A DNA stretch of 64,000 bases from Nitrosomonas sp. sh817 (GCF_030908545.1 NZ_CP133083.1:2861691-2925690); one strand, 5' to 3'; positions 51,994 through 62,603 are shown, counted from the first letter of the stretch. Program-made: numbers and translations. Notes: generated by a model from the sequence alone, not told the origin.

Positions 51994-53847
51994 ATGCTAA
52001 CGATTCAATCGTTGTCCTATTTGCAAGGCGGTGCTCCGTTATTGGAAAACTGTCATCTGCAAATTTTTGCCAATCAACGTATCGGCCTGGTCGGCCGGAA
52101 CGGTTGCGGAAAATCCACGCTATTCAAATTAATCCGCGGCGTAATCAAACCGGATAGCGGCGAAGTAAGTATGCAATCCGGTAAAACGATTGCTTTCGTC
52201 GAACAGGAAATCATCAATTCCGGCCTGCCTGCACTTGAATTTGTATTGGACGGCGATGTGGAACTACGACAACTCGAAAGCACGTTATCGCAAGCACAGC
52301 ATGATGCCGCCTGGTTTGAGGCACAGCAACGTTATGAAGCGATCGCCGGCTATACGGCACGGTCACGGGCAGCACAGTTATTGAACGGGTTAGGATTTGA
52401 AAATTCAGTATTGGAACGAGCGGTCAATCATTTCTCGGGCGGCTGGCGGATGCGTTTGAATCTTGCGAGAGCGTTGATGCATCGCGCCGATCTGCTGCTG
52501 CTTGACGAGCCGACGAATCACCTGGATCTGGAAGCAATCCTCTGGTTGGAGCAGTATCTATTGCGCTATCCGGGCAGTGTAATCGTCGTATCCCATGACC
52601 GCGAATTTCTCAATACCTGCGCCAATCGCATTGCCTACATCCATAACCGGTCCATTGAAACTTATAGCGGCAATTACGATGACTTTGAGCGCGCCCGCGC
52701 CGAACAACTGTCGCAACAAACACAGGCCTGGCAGCTGCAGCAAAAACACATTGCGCATATGGAAGATTTCGTGCGGCGTTTTCGCGCCAAGGCAACCAAA
52801 GCCAAGCAAGCGCAGAGCCGCATCAAAGCCCTGGAACGTTTGGTGCGTCTTGCACCAGCTCATGTGCAAGACGGTCATTTCGATCTTGAAATAGAAGCGC
52901 CTGAACGAAGCCCTGATGTACTGCTACGCATTAAAAATATCAGCTTCGGCTATAGCAATGTCATGTTATTCCAACAGGTTCACCTCACATTGCAAGCGGG
53001 TTCGAGGATTGCACTCATGGGCCCCAACGGAGCTGGAAAGTCGACATTCATTAAATTGCTGACAGGGGAAATAAAACCGGCGTCCGGCTCAGTGGAATGC
53101 GCGGAAAATATTCAAATGGGCTATTTCGCGCAACATCAGTTGGAAAATCTGGACAGCAAGAAGACACCGCTGCAACATTTGCAGGAAATCGCGCCACAAC
53201 AAACCGAGCTGGATTTACGAACATTTCTGGGACGATTCGAGTTGGGCGGCGACAGCGAGGATCGACCGGTCGCCAGTTTTTCCGGCGGTGAGAAGAGCCG
53301 TCTGGCGCTGGCCATACTGGCCTGGCAAAAACCGCATTTATTGCTGCTGGATGAACCCACCAATCATCTGGACTTGGATATGCGCGATGCCTTGACACTG
53401 GCGTTGGAAAATTATACCGGCGCGGTCATATTGGTTTCGCACGACCGCAGCCTGGTACGCGCAGTAGCCGATGAATTATGGCTGGTTGCCGACGGTAAGA
53501 TACAGCCGCTGGATGGTGATCTGGAGGATTATAAAAAGTGGCTGGAAAACCGCCGCGCCGCGGACGAAACCACAACAAAATCCGCGCCGCAGAAAACTCC
53601 ATCTCATGCGGCGATCAAGCCGAATAAAAAAACGCTATTGTCGAAACAATCAAAACTGGAAGCAGCCATAGCAAGCGCGCAACAAGAATTGTCCGAGATA
53701 AACCGGCGGCTAGCTGACCCGGCTACTTACGCAAATTGCCCGCGGGAAGAAATTGACCGGCTTAATGCAGTTTTTTCGGCGCTTGAGAAAAAAATAACGG
53801 ATCTGGAAGAAAGTTGGCTTGAGTTGGAATCAGCACTGGAAGAATAA
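51994..53847 (+). CDS. ABC-F ATPase (YheS-like)
   Basis: A 617-residue soluble protein with two ABC domains in one chain. Domain 1: Walker A GRNGCGKST, signature SGGWRMR, LLLDEPTNHLDLEA. Domain 2: GPNGAGKST, FSGGEKSRLA, LLLDEPTNHLDLDM. A linker of about 80 residues (YSGNYDDFERARAEQLSQQ) joins them and a charged coiled-coil tail follows. No membrane part is present, so it acts in translation, like EttA/Uup/YheS, rather than transport. About 260 bases lie upstream. Confidence 0.9.
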   Translation: MLTIQSLSYLQGGAPLLENCHLQIFANQRIGLVGRNGCGKSTLFKLIRGVIKPDSGEVSMQSGKTIAFVEQEIINSGLPALEFVLDGDVELRQLESTLSQAQHDAAWFEAQQRYEAIAGYTARSRAAQLLNGLGFENSVLERAVNHFSGGWRMRLNLARALMHRADLLLLDEPTNHLDLEAILWLEQYLLRYPGSVIVVSHDREFLNTCANRIAYIHNRSIETYSGNYDDFERARAEQLSQQTQAWQLQQKHIAHMEDFVRRFRAKATKAKQAQSRIKALERLVRLAPAHVQDGHFDLEIEAPERSPDVLLRIKNISFGYSNVMLFQQVHLTLQAGSRIALMGPNGAGKSTFIKLLTGEIKPASGSVECAENIQMGYFAQHQLENLDSKKTPLQHLQEIAPQQTELDLRTFLGRFELGGDSEDRPVASFSGGEKSRLALAILAWQKPHLLLLDEPTNHLDLDMRDALTLALENYTGAVILVSHDRSLVRAVADELWLVADGKIQPLDGDLEDYKKWLENRRAADETTTKSAPQKTPSHAAIKPNKKTLLSKQSKLEAAIASAQQELSEINRRLADPATYANCPREEIDRLNAVFSALEKKITDLEESWLELESALEE

Positions 53848-53849
53848 GT

Positions 53850-53867
53850 CAACGGCAGAAGCCGTTG
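53850..53867. terminator. Short hairpin between convergent ABC-F and fliE genes
   Basis: CAACGGC (53850-53856) and GCCGTTG (53861-53867) pair around AGAA. There is no T-run on the plus strand and only a weak one on the minus strand. The position between the two gene ends is the only support for termination. Confidence 0.4.
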
Positions 53868-53886
53868 CGCAACAAACCGCAACGGA

Positions 53887-54210
53887 TCAGACCTGCATAT
53901 TCATGATTTCCTGGTAGGCGGTTACTAATTTATTCCGTACTTGAACCATGGATTGAAACGACACATTGGCTTTTTGCAGGGAAATCATCACTTCATGCAA
54001 GTCGACGTTGGCTTGATCACTGACAAACTGCTCAGTCATTCTGTCCGAATTCTGTTGCGATTTATTGACCTGATCAATCGCTGTCTTTAGTTTCTCGCTA
54101 AAATCAACACTTGCAACCTCATCGCTTTTCGGTTGTTTCTTAACCCCCGAAGCCAGCTCCGAAGCCGCTTGCAATTGCTGCAATATATTGTCAATTCCTG
54201 ATTTATCCAT
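53887..54210 (-). CDS. fliE: Flagellar basal-body protein FliE
   Basis: A 107-residue protein, the link between the MS ring and the rod. The C-terminal helix VDLHEVMISLQKANVSFQSM, then VRNKLVTAYQEIMNMQV, is the FliE signature. It lies leftward, apart from fliF, and about 100 bases after flrC. It may have its own promoter in 54211-54307; none was clear. Confidence 0.92.
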   Translation of the reverse strand: MDKSGIDNILQQLQAASELASGVKKQPKSDEVASVDFSEKLKTAIDQVNKSQQNSDRMTEQFVSDQANVDLHEVMISLQKANVSFQSMVQVRNKLVTAYQEIMNMQV

Positions 54211-54307
54211 GTTTTATCCCTACGCGCATCTTAAATGTACCGGTAAGCTGCTAACCCGGCCGGAAATTCTAACAAATCGCATTTATCTGTCTATAGGAAA
54301 ATGATAG

Positions 54308-55636
54308 TCAACTTGTCATGCGATACTGTTGTAATTTGTATCGCAACGTTCTTTCCGAAATACCGAGCTTCTTAACGGCTAGTTTTCGGGAACCATTAAC
54401 TGCAGCCAGTGTTTCCAGAATATGCTTGCGTTCAAGCGATTTAATATCTTCCATCGCCGCTGGCGCTGGCGTTTGATTTTTTACTTCAGTTATCTCGGCA
54501 ACCTCAGTTTCCGCCACCGGTAAATGAATATGTTCGGCATCGATGATGTTATCCATTGCCAGAATCATGGCGCGCTGCATGACATTTTCCAATTCCCGGA
54601 CATTACCGGGCCAGGCATAGCGCGTCAGTTTATCAATGGCCGCCTGAGTCAACCGGTATGACGATTTTTCTGTCGCGGAAGAAGGCACAGTGAGCGCACG
54701 AAGTGCCAAGGATTCGATGTCCAGAGGTCTTTCGCGCAACGGCGGAATCTCGATTGGAAACACGTTGAGACGGTAATAGAGATCTTCGCGGAATCGGCCG
54801 CTTTTGACCATCGCCAGCATATCGCGGTTTGAAGTTGCCAGCACCCGGATATCCAGCTTAATCGTTTTGTGTCCGCCGACTCGCTCAACCTCTCTTTCTT
54901 GCAGGACTCTCAGCAATTTTGCTTGTAATTCCAGCGGCATCTCCGAAATTTCATCGAGCAATAACGTCCCTCCCTCCGCTTGTTCGAATTTCCCAGGCTG
55001 CGCCTGTGATGCCCCGGTAAATGCGCCTTTCTCGTACCCGAATAACGTCGCCTCGAGCAAATTCTCCGGTATAGCCGCGCAATTGATAGCGACAAATGGC
55101 TTGGAAGAGCGTGGCGAGTGCATGTGAATGAACCGCGCTATCACTTCCTTGCCGCAACCGCTCTCGCCTGTCAGCAATACTGTCGCGGGCGATTGGGCAA
55201 CGCGCCTGGCAAGCGCTAACAACGACCGCGCTCGCGGATCTTTGGCGACAACTTTATCATCTTGTTCAATTTCCGGTAGCGCATAGCGTTTGACATGCGC
55301 CAATAGGATCGCCGGATCAAACGGTTTCAGCAAATAATCGCAAGCGCCAGTTTGCATAGCAGTCACTGCGCGTTTAACGTCACCATAAGCGGTCATCAAC
55401 AAAACCGGTAACTCCGGCTCAAACGCTTTAATTTCTTGTAATAGCGCAAAACCGTCGATCGGCTTCATTTGCACATCGCTGACAACCATTCCCATTTGAT
55501 GTTCATGAAGTATTTTCATTGCGTCAGTACCATTAGACGCGGCCCGAGTCTGATAACCGGATAGTTTCAAGGTGGTGCAAATTGCCTCCTGCAAATCCTG
55601 ATCATCTTCTACCACCAGAATAGGTAGTGTTTTCAT
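54308..55636 (-). CDS. flrC: Sigma-54-dependent flagellar response regulator (FlrC/FleR)
   Basis: A 442-residue NtrC-type activator. The receiver domain carries the phospho-acceptor Asp54 (VVSDVQM). The AAA+ centre has TGESGCGKE, the sigma-54 contact GAFTGA and EGGTLLLDEISEM. The C-terminal Fis-type helix-turn-helix ends RTLRYKLQQYRM. It lies 3 bases after the kinase gene, so the two form a couple that turns on middle flagellar genes through sigma-54. Confidence 0.93.
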   Translation of the reverse strand: MKTLPILVVEDDQDLQEAICTTLKLSGYQTRAASNGTDAMKILHEHQMGMVVSDVQMKPIDGFALLQEIKAFEPELPVLLMTAYGDVKRAVTAMQTGACDYLLKPFDPAILLAHVKRYALPEIEQDDKVVAKDPRARSLLALARRVAQSPATVLLTGESGCGKEVIARFIHMHSPRSSKPFVAINCAAIPENLLEATLFGYEKGAFTGASQAQPGKFEQAEGGTLLLDEISEMPLELQAKLLRVLQEREVERVGGHKTIKLDIRVLATSNRDMLAMVKSGRFREDLYYRLNVFPIEIPPLRERPLDIESLALRALTVPSSATEKSSYRLTQAAIDKLTRYAWPGNVRELENVMQRAMILAMDNIIDAEHIHLPVAETEVAEITEVKNQTPAPAAMEDIKSLERKHILETLAAVNGSRKLAVKKLGISERTLRYKLQQYRMTS

Positions 55637-55639
55637 ACA

Positions 55640-56830
55640 TTAATCTCCTTTGCTTCTGGGCAAATGCACAACAAATGCAGTTCCCGTGTCCGGCGTGGAA
55701 TGAATATGGATGCTGCCGCCCATTGACTGAATCACACTTCTGGCAATTGCCAAGCCAAGCCCGGTACCCTCGGACCGGGTAGTAAAAAAAGGCTCGAACA
55801 ACCTTTCCTGCAGAGACGAATCAATGCCAGGTCCATTGTCATGCACACTTAAGGTGATACGCGCCTCCTCCAGGCAGGCAGTGAAAGCGATTACGCCGCC
55901 GATTGGCGTTGCCTGAACGGCGTTCTCGAGGAGGTTCATCAGCGCTCCGAATAGTGCCGACCGGTCTGTCATAATCTTTTCAGATCCGCAATGGTCATAA
56001 ATATTCAACTGCAGCTTCTTTTGCTTCACCTGCGGCTCGATCACTTGCTGCAGTTCCGTTATCAGACTGGTTATCTCGACGGTTTCAAGCTGATTTGTTT
56101 CACCTTTCACAAAACGGAGCATATCTTTAGTTAAATGCTCCAAATGCAGTAAGCGTTCGATTGTTTTTGCAGCAAATTTTTGCCGTTCACTGGAAGTCAG
56201 CGCATCGCTACCGAGATGGTTTGCATAAATGAGTGCGGTTGATAGCGGCGTGCGCAGCTGATGCGCAAGATTTGCCGCCATTTCCCCCATGGAAGTCAAC
56301 CGCTGATTTCGTCTGAACTGCTCCTGCAACGCATAAGCATCGGTAATGTCATTGATGAGCAGGATTCTTCTGCCAAGCGAATCCGTTGCGCTGCTTTCTA
56401 CACGAATCCGGCGAAGTTCGGATGTTTTTACCGATTTAATATGCCATTCACTGACAAGCATTGTAGCGGTTAAGCGTTCTTGAACAACCTGATTCCACCC
56501 TAAACCAAGCAGAGGCGCTCCCAGCAGGCTTGTGGCTGCCGGATTCACTTGTTCAATGCAATCTTGCGCATTTAATGCAACCACCCCTCCAGGCAAAGCA
56601 TTCAACAACAAGCCCAATCGCTGCGACAGATTCTCCTTAGCAACCAGTTGCTTATGCAACTCTCCATTGGCAAGCGCCAATTCCCGGGTCAAATGCGCTA
56701 CTTTGCCTTGTAATTCCTGGTAAACGCTCGATAACTGCTCGGATACCTCATTAAAAGCAGCAAATGCGCGTTGCAGCTGCACTTGATCATCAGATATATT
56801 TTTGATTTTACTAACCTTATTTGTCTGCAC
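55640..56830 (-). CDS. flrB: Flagellar sensor histidine kinase (FlrB/FleS)
   Basis: A 396-residue cytosolic kinase without membrane helices. N-terminal coiled coil, then a PAS-like domain (about residues 80-175), then the phosphorylation site His in LAHQLRTPLST. The ATPase domain has NLLENAVQATP, SVHDNGPGID and GLGLAIARSV. First gene of the flrB-flrC pair. A cytosolic kinase of this type senses flagellar assembly state and phosphorylates FlrC. Confidence 0.92.
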   Translation of the reverse strand: MQTNKVSKIKNISDDQVQLQRAFAAFNEVSEQLSSVYQELQGKVAHLTRELALANGELHKQLVAKENLSQRLGLLLNALPGGVVALNAQDCIEQVNPAATSLLGAPLLGLGWNQVVQERLTATMLVSEWHIKSVKTSELRRIRVESSATDSLGRRILLINDITDAYALQEQFRRNQRLTSMGEMAANLAHQLRTPLSTALIYANHLGSDALTSSERQKFAAKTIERLLHLEHLTKDMLRFVKGETNQLETVEITSLITELQQVIEPQVKQKKLQLNIYDHCGSEKIMTDRSALFGALMNLLENAVQATPIGGVIAFTACLEEARITLSVHDNGPGIDSSLQERLFEPFFTTRSEGTGLGLAIARSVIQSMGGSIHIHSTPDTGTAFVVHLPRSKGD

Positions 56831-57149
56831 GAAATTTAATTCTGTGGATAGAAATTACCTGTAGCTTAGCATTGGAGACTATCCCGGTATTGATACGAAT
56901 AAGGCAGACAAACCTATTCTTTTCAAACAATCAGAACTTACAAATTTGCTGATAATCATCAATTCTAAAAAGTCTATTAAGGCTGAATGACTGATAGCCA
57001 ATTTTTTTACGGCAGTGAAATAGCAAGATTGAGGTTTTCAGTAGCGGTATGACGTATTGGTTCGATAGATGTGACATGATTTTCCAACGATCCGGATTTA
57101 ATAATTAAACTTTGAATAGTAATTGAGCATTTAAGCAGGAGAGCATCGC
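56831..57149. other. Divergent intergenic region between flrB and fliF
   Basis: About 320 AT-rich bases hold the divergent promoters for flrBC (leftward) and the fliF operon (rightward). A candidate sigma-54 site for fliF is listed separately. No ORF with a good start was found. Confidence 0.5.
57010..57025 (+). promoter_or_regulatory. Candidate sigma-54 promoter of the fliF operon
   Basis: CGGCAG-N5-TAGCA keeps both invariant dinucleotides, GG (57011-57012) and GC (57023-57024), at the correct spacing of the sigma-54 consensus TGGCAC-N5-TTGCA. It lies about 125 bases before fliF. FlrC, an NtrC-type activator, is encoded on the other side of this gap. Confidence 0.5.
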
Positions 57150-58874
57150 GTGGCGACAGTACCCAGTGAAACCCCCAATACGGCAACACCTGCTTCGGCA
57201 TTCAGGCTGGAGCATTTTAATCAGTTGTCGAATCAGAAAAAAATCGGGGTCATCCTAGCGGCTGGAGCGGCTATCGCATTACTCGTAGGCGCATTGATGT
57301 GGAGTCAAACACCTGAATATCGTGTACTTTACTCGAACATACAAGATCAAGACGGCGCAGCGGTTATCAGCGCGCTCCAACAAATGAACGTGCCGTATAA
57401 GATATCCGAGAACGGCGGTGCTATCCTGGTTCCCGACAAACAAGTCCATGAGGTACGGTTGAAATTGGCGGGCCAGGGATTGCCCAAGGGCGGTCTCGCC
57501 GGTTTCGAAATCATGGAAAATCAGAAGTTCGGCTCGAGTCAATTCCTCGAGCAAGTAAACTACCAACGGGCACTGGAAGGCGAGTTAGCGCGCTCGGTGC
57601 AATCGCTGTCAGCAGTACAAAGTGCGCGTGTGCACTTAGCCATTTCCAAGCCTTCAGTATTCTCCCGGGAACGGCAGCAACCCAGTGTTTCCGTTTTACT
57701 CAACCTGCACCCAGGCAGAGTGCTGAGCGTCGAACAAGTCAGCGCCATTGTGCATTTGATGTCCAGCAGCGTCCCCAATTTGCCCGTAAAAAATGTAACG
57801 GTGGTGGATCAGAACGGTAATCTATTGAGCACTCAAAACGACAAAAAACAAGATTCCCGGTTTGATGCAAAACAATTGGAGTATATCCAGGAAATTGAAG
57901 AAAATTATATCCGCCGAATCGAAGCCATCTTGACGCCTATTACGGGCGCAACCAATGTCCGTGCTCAAGTGACTGCCGATGTCGATTTTTCGCGAATTGA
58001 CCGCGCCGAGGAGATTTACCGCCCCAACAACTCTGAATCCGAAGGCGCCTCGATTCGGAGCCAGCAAACGCATGAATCAACGTCCATCGGCTCCAAGTTT
58101 GATGGCGGAATCCCAGGCGCGTTGTCGAATCGTCCGCCTGAACCGGCGATCGCGCCAATTGAAGCAGGCGGAAAAAAAGCCGGGGGAGAGAATGCTGATG
58201 GCGAAGAAGATGCCAATAAGGAAGCGCCTCCGATTCCTACGGACAAGAAAAAAGAATCGACCACTAATTATGAAGTCGATAAAACCGTGCAGCACACTCA
58301 GCAATCCAGCGGCAACATCAAGCGGCTTTCAGCGGCTGTCGTAGTCAATTACCGGAAAAAAGTCGATGAAAACGGAGAAGTAACTTACGAGCCGCTAAGC
58401 GCGGATGAGATCAAGGAAATCAATAACCTTGTCCGGGAAGCCATGGGTTATAACGAAAAACGGGGAGATTCATTGACGGTTACGAATAGCATATTTACCG
58501 GAGATTCCACGCCCGTTTTGGAAGTTCCGCTCTGGAAAGATCCGGATGTCGTTATGTTCGCGAAGGACATTGGAAAGCAATTGTTAATCGCAGCAGTGGT
58601 GTTATTTTTCTTGCTGAAAATTTTCAAACCATTTTTGAAAAGCCTGGCGCCCCCACCGCCGCCAGCCCCCGAATTAACGGATCAAACTGCGGCTGTAGCA
58701 GCCGATGGAACACCCCTGGAGGGATTACCCGGACAGATAGATGGAGTGTCTATGCAGCAAGCATTACAGCGATCAATATTCGAAGAAAATCTAAAACGGG
58801 CAAAACAGCTGGCTCTGGACGAACCCGCTATCGTAGCGAATGTTGTCAAGGATTGGATGGCTAAGAATGGATGA
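57150..58874 (+). CDS. fliF: Flagellar MS-ring protein FliF
   Basis: A 574-residue membrane ring protein. Two transmembrane helices are seen: about residues 32-52 (GVILAAGAAIALLVGALMW) and near 480-495 (LLIAAVVLFFLLKIF). The large periplasmic region has the YscJ/FliF part (LAGQGLPKGGLAGFEI, FGSSQFLEQVNYQRALEGEL). The cytoplasmic C-terminus that binds FliG follows. Start is GTG 57150, with AGGAG about 9 bases before it. Confidence 0.94.
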   Translation: MATVPSETPNTATPASAFRLEHFNQLSNQKKIGVILAAGAAIALLVGALMWSQTPEYRVLYSNIQDQDGAAVISALQQMNVPYKISENGGAILVPDKQVHEVRLKLAGQGLPKGGLAGFEIMENQKFGSSQFLEQVNYQRALEGELARSVQSLSAVQSARVHLAISKPSVFSRERQQPSVSVLLNLHPGRVLSVEQVSAIVHLMSSSVPNLPVKNVTVVDQNGNLLSTQNDKKQDSRFDAKQLEYIQEIEENYIRRIEAILTPITGATNVRAQVTADVDFSRIDRAEEIYRPNNSESEGASIRSQQTHESTSIGSKFDGGIPGALSNRPPEPAIAPIEAGGKKAGGENADGEEDANKEAPPIPTDKKKESTTNYEVDKTVQHTQQSSGNIKRLSAAVVVNYRKKVDENGEVTYEPLSADEIKEINNLVREAMGYNEKRGDSLTVTNSIFTGDSTPVLEVPLWKDPDVVMFAKDIGKQLLIAAVVLFFLLKIFKPFLKSLAPPPPPAPELTDQTAAVAADGTPLEGLPGQIDGVSMQQALQRSIFEENLKRAKQLALDEPAIVANVVKDWMAKNG

Positions 58875-59862
58875 CGAAGGAATTAAAAAAAGCGCAATCT
58901 TGCTGATGACCCTGGGAGAACAAGAAGCGGCATCTGTCATCAAGCTGCTCGGACCCAAGGAAGTCCAGCGGCTGGGCGAAACGATGTCAAAATTGCAAAA
59001 TGTTACGCGCACCGAGATTGAAACCATCGTCACGGAATTTTGCAGCGAGGCGGAAGGAAGAACGACGCTCGGGCAGGATTCCGCCGATTATATCCGCAAG
59101 GTGCTAACCAGTGCCTTAGGGGATGAAAAAGCCGCCAATTTGATCGATCGTATTTTGCAAGGCGGAGATACCAGCGGTATTGAAGGGTTAAAATGGATGG
59201 ATGCGCCATCGGTGGCTGAATTGATCAAAAACGAACATCCGCAAATCATCGCGACCATTCTTGTGCATTTGGAACGGGATCAGGCCAGCGAGATATTAAG
59301 CCTTTTCACCGAACGCTTGCGTAATGACGTTTTGTTGCGCATTGCTACGCTGGACAGTATTCAGCCCGATGCATTGCGTGAACTTAATGAGGTGTTAACA
59401 AAATTGCTGTCGGGCAGCGCCAATATCCGCAAATCGGCGATGGGCGGCGTGCGCGCGGCAGCCGAGATTCTTAACTTCGCGCCATCCGCTCAAGAAGCCA
59501 GCGTAATCGAAAATATCAAACAGTACGACGAAGAACTGGCGCAGAAAATAATGGATGAAATGTTCGTATTCGACAACTTGATCGAAATTGACGACCACGG
59601 TATCCAGTTGCTGCTCAGGGAAGTTCAGTCGGAATCCTTGATTATCGCGTTGAAAGGCGCGCAAGAGGAATTGCGCCAGAAAATCTTTAAGAATATGTCG
59701 CAACGTGCCGCTGAGGCTCTCCGTGAAGACCTTGAGAGCAAAGGGCCGGTTCGTGTTTCTGAAGTTGAGGCTGAGCAAAAAGAAATTCTTAAGGTGGTCC
59801 GCCAGCTGGCTGACGATGGACAGATTGTGTTGGGCGGAAAAGGCGATGACGGTTTCATTTAA
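58867..59862 (+). CDS. fliG: Flagellar motor switch protein FliG
   Basis: A 331-residue switch protein. N-terminal FliG_N (KKSAILLMTLGEQEAASVIK), middle ENEHPQIIATIL-type segment (here IKNEHPQIIATILVHL) and the C-terminal torque helix with LIIALKGAQEELRQKIFKNM. ATG 58867 overlaps the fliF stop by 8 bases; a longer upstream reading lies within fliF. It couples the MS ring to the stator. Confidence 0.95.
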   Translation: MDDEGIKKSAILLMTLGEQEAASVIKLLGPKEVQRLGETMSKLQNVTRTEIETIVTEFCSEAEGRTTLGQDSADYIRKVLTSALGDEKAANLIDRILQGGDTSGIEGLKWMDAPSVAELIKNEHPQIIATILVHLERDQASEILSLFTERLRNDVLLRIATLDSIQPDALRELNEVLTKLLSGSANIRKSAMGGVRAAAEILNFAPSAQEASVIENIKQYDEELAQKIMDEMFVFDNLIEIDDHGIQLLLREVQSESLIIALKGAQEELRQKIFKNMSQRAAEALREDLESKGPVRVSEVEAEQKEILKVVRQLADDGQIVLGGKGDDGFI

Positions 59863-59927
59863 GGAAAAAACGGTTCCAAAATTTAAAACATCCATTCTGT
59901 CCGCCGCAAATTTGAAGGCTTAGCAAT

Positions 59928-60638
59928 ATGATTACAAGCGATTTTATCCCGAAAGAGAAGCAAAATGGCTATCAGCGCTGGGAAATGGATTCCCTGGAAA
60001 CACCTGAATGCCTGGAAAAAGATCAAGATCTCGAAGCCGGAAATCAGATAGAAGAAGAACCGGAACCGGACAAGGTTGTACCTCCCACTGAAGAAGAAAT
60101 AGCAGCGGTTTTTCAGCACGCTAAAGAAGTAGGCTATGAAGCCGGCCTCCAGGAAGGTAAATCAGTAGGCTATAAAGAGGGCAGAGAAATCGCGGAAAAC
60201 GAGGTTAAAGCCGAGGTTGTGAGGCTCCAGACGCTGTTATCAAAACTGGATCATGATCTTCATGAGCTGGATCAGCAAGTCGCCAATGACTTATTGGATC
60301 TGGCCATCGCGCTGGCCAAAAAAGTCGTCGCGCAAGCATTGGAATTAAACCCCAAGCTAATCATTCCGATCGTGCAAGAAGCCATCCGCAACTTGCCTAG
60401 CGTCATGAATCATCCACGTCTTTTTCTACACCCGGACGACGCAAACCTGGTAAATACGCATCTCGGTAATCAAATCGAATTGGATAACTGGCAAATTCGC
60501 GAAGATCCGCAAATCGCCAGAGGCGGATGCCGCATCGAAGCCGGCGGCAGTGAAATCAATGCAAGTCTCGAAACACGCTGGCATAGGGCACTCGCAGCGA
60601 TCGGTCAGAACAGCGGCTGGTTTGATGGAACAGAATAA
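59928..60638 (+). CDS. fliH: Flagellar export regulator FliH
   Basis: A 236-residue protein. An acidic N-terminus (residues 20-60), a Gly-repeat helix ([20 protein letters not shown]) and the C-terminal FliH/HrpE domain ([34 protein letters not shown] end) are characteristic. It binds and regulates the export ATPase FliI, whose gene overlaps its end. Confidence 0.9.
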   Translation: MITSDFIPKEKQNGYQRWEMDSLETPECLEKDQDLEAGNQIEEEPEPDKVVPPTEEEIAAVFQHAKEVGYEAGLQEGKSVGYKEGREIAENEVKAEVVRLQTLLSKLDHDLHELDQQVANDLLDLAIALAKKVVAQALELNPKLIIPIVQEAIRNLPSVMNHPRLFLHPDDANLVNTHLGNQIELDNWQIREDPQIARGGCRIEAGGSEINASLETRWHRALAAIGQNSGWFDGTE

Positions 60639-62046
60639 TATGGCACGCCATGAACAATGGGGCGGTTTTCTGCGAAACTGCGCTCAGCTTGTCGCCCCCG
60701 CCAATCCTTATCTATTAAGCGGAACGATCACGCGAGTTGCCGGATTGGTCATGGAAGCCGTCGGACTCCGGTTAGCGGTTGGCAGCAGCTGCACCATTTT
60801 TCTCTCAAACGGTCATCAGGTATCGGCCGAAGTGGTCGGATTCGCGGGTGAGCGGATATTCTTGATGCCATCCAGCGATGTCTACGGATTATCGCCGGGC
60901 GCCAAAGTGGTGCCTGCTGAAATTGCTGCGGAACCGCCACAGCTTGGGAACTTGAGACACCCGCGAAGACGTGCCGCCGACCGGGCCAAACATATCACCG
61001 TTGGACCTGAGCTGCTGGGCCGGGTATTGAATGGTCTAGGCGAACCGCTGGATCGCCTCGGACCCACGCATGCGCAACATAGCGTACCTTTATATAGCCG
61101 TCCTTATAATCCCCTGGAACGAATCCCCGTCAGCGAACCGCTCGATGTCGGCGTGCGCGCCATCAACACGCTTTTAACCGTGGGACGAGGCCAGCGCATG
61201 GGACTGTTTGCCGGTAGCGGCGTTGGCAAGAGCGTGCTGCTCGGCATGATGGCGCGCTATACCTCTGCCGATGTCATTGTGGTGGGATTGATCGGCGAAC
61301 GCGGACGCGAAGTTAAAGAGTTTATCGAAAATATCTTGGGTGAAGAAGGGCTTGCCCGTTCCGTTGTCGTCGCTGCGCCCGCTGATACCTCGCCGCTGTT
61401 GCGCTTGCAAGGCGCTGCCTATGCGACAGCGATTGCCGAGTACTTCCGCGATTCCGGGAAACATGTTCTGTTGATCATGGATTCTTTGACCCGCTACGCG
61501 ATGGCGCAACGGGAAATTTCCCTGGCAATCGGCGAACCGCCCGCGACCAAAGGTTATCCGCCATCGGTTTTTGCCAAACTGCCGCAGTTGGTTGAGCGCG
61601 CCGGCAATGGTAATCTGAAAGACGGCTCTATCACTGCTTTTTATACCGTATTGACCGAAGGCGACGATCAGAATGATCCGATCGCCGATAGCGCGCGCGC
61701 CATTCTGGACGGTCATGTCGTGCTATCCCGCAGGCTTGCGGAAGCAGGTCATTATCCCGCCATCGACATTGAAGCTTCAATCAGCCGGATCATGACCAGC
61801 ATCGTTCCCCAACGGCAAGTGGAAATGGCTCGTCAATTTAAGTCGCTGTATTCCAAGTATCAACGTAGTCACGATTTGATCAGCGTCGGCGCCTACGTCG
61901 CCGGGTCTGATCCGGAATTAGACCGGGCAATCAAACTGTACCCGGCATTTGAAAGATTTTTGCAACAAACGATGACGCAACAAGAAGGCTTTGATACCAG
62001 CATTGCAAAGCTATCGAAGCTATTTGAGTTCGATGGCAGCCGCTAA
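60625..62046 (+). CDS. fliI: Flagellar type III export ATPase FliI
   Basis: A 473-residue F1-type ATPase. Walker A is [10 protein letters not shown], Walker B is [18 protein letters not shown], with the family motif [15 protein letters not shown]. The start is either ATG 60625 (overlapping fliH by 14 bases) or ATG 60640; neither has a strong ribosome site. It drives substrate delivery to the flagellar export gate. Confidence 0.94.
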   Translation: MEQNNMARHEQWGGFLRNCAQLVAPANPYLLSGTITRVAGLVMEAVGLRLAVGSSCTIFLSNGHQVSAEVVGFAGERIFLMPSSDVYGLSPGAKVVPAEIAAEPPQLGNLRHPRRRAADRAKHITVGPELLGRVLNGLGEPLDRLGPTHAQHSVPLYSRPYNPLERIPVSEPLDVGVRAINTLLTVGRGQRMGLFAGSGVGKSVLLGMMARYTSADVIVVGLIGERGREVKEFIENILGEEGLARSVVVAAPADTSPLLRLQGAAYATAIAEYFRDSGKHVLLIMDSLTRYAMAQREISLAIGEPPATKGYPPSVFAKLPQLVERAGNGNLKDGSITAFYTVLTEGDDQNDPIADSARAILDGHVVLSRRLAEAGHYPAIDIEASISRIMTSIVPQRQVEMARQFKSLYSKYQRSHDLISVGAYVAGSDPELDRAIKLYPAFERFLQQTMTQQEGFDTSIAKLSKLFEFDGSR

Positions 62047-62063
62047 TCGAACGTTTCAGCAAG

Positions 62064-62525
62064 ATGTCCAAACCATCATCTCTAAAAATTCTGCAGGATT
62101 TAGCCAAACAGCAAGCTGACGCCGCAGCCAAACAGCTTGGCAAGCTCAATTACCAACAGCAGGAAGCGGAAAAAAAATTACAACTGCTTTTGCAATATCG
62201 CAACAGCTATCAATCAAACCTTGAAAACACCAGCGGACAAGGAATTGATCATATCCAATGGCGCAATTACATGGCTTTCATGAGTAAATTGGATGCTGCG
62301 ATTGCCGAGCAACGGCAGGCCGTACTGTATATGCAAAACAAGAAAACAGCGGGAAACAACGAGTTTCTGTCTTGCCAACGCAAGTTAAAGTGCTACGACA
62401 CACTCGTTCACCGGCAGCAATTCACCGAAATACAGCGGCAACTCAAAATTGAACAGAAACTGCAAGACGAATTTGCTGCAAACACGACACGACACGCTCC
62501 CTATCCTCCCAAGACTGACTCATAA
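62064..62525 (+). CDS. fliJ: Flagellar export protein FliJ
   Basis: A 153-residue highly charged protein, almost wholly coiled coil (residues 10-60 and 75-140), with many Gln and Lys. Length, pattern and place right after fliI fit FliJ, which links FliI to the export gate. The sequence itself has few hallmark residues, so position carries most of the weight. Confidence 0.88.
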   Translation: MSKPSSLKILQDLAKQQADAAAKQLGKLNYQQQEAEKKLQLLLQYRNSYQSNLENTSGQGIDHIQWRNYMAFMSKLDAAIAEQRQAVLYMQNKKTAGNNEFLSCQRKLKCYDTLVHRQQFTEIQRQLKIEQKLQDEFAANTTRHAPYPPKTDS

Positions 62526-62603
62526 TTTAACCGGCATCGGTTGAACTGGTATGGATATTGCATAACCTCATCTGAAATTAACCCAATCAGCGAGAATAAA
62601 CTT

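Noticed and set aside
52558-52878. Antisense frame inside the ABC-F gene
   Set aside because: Overlaps the well-supported ABC-F gene and has no family resemblance.
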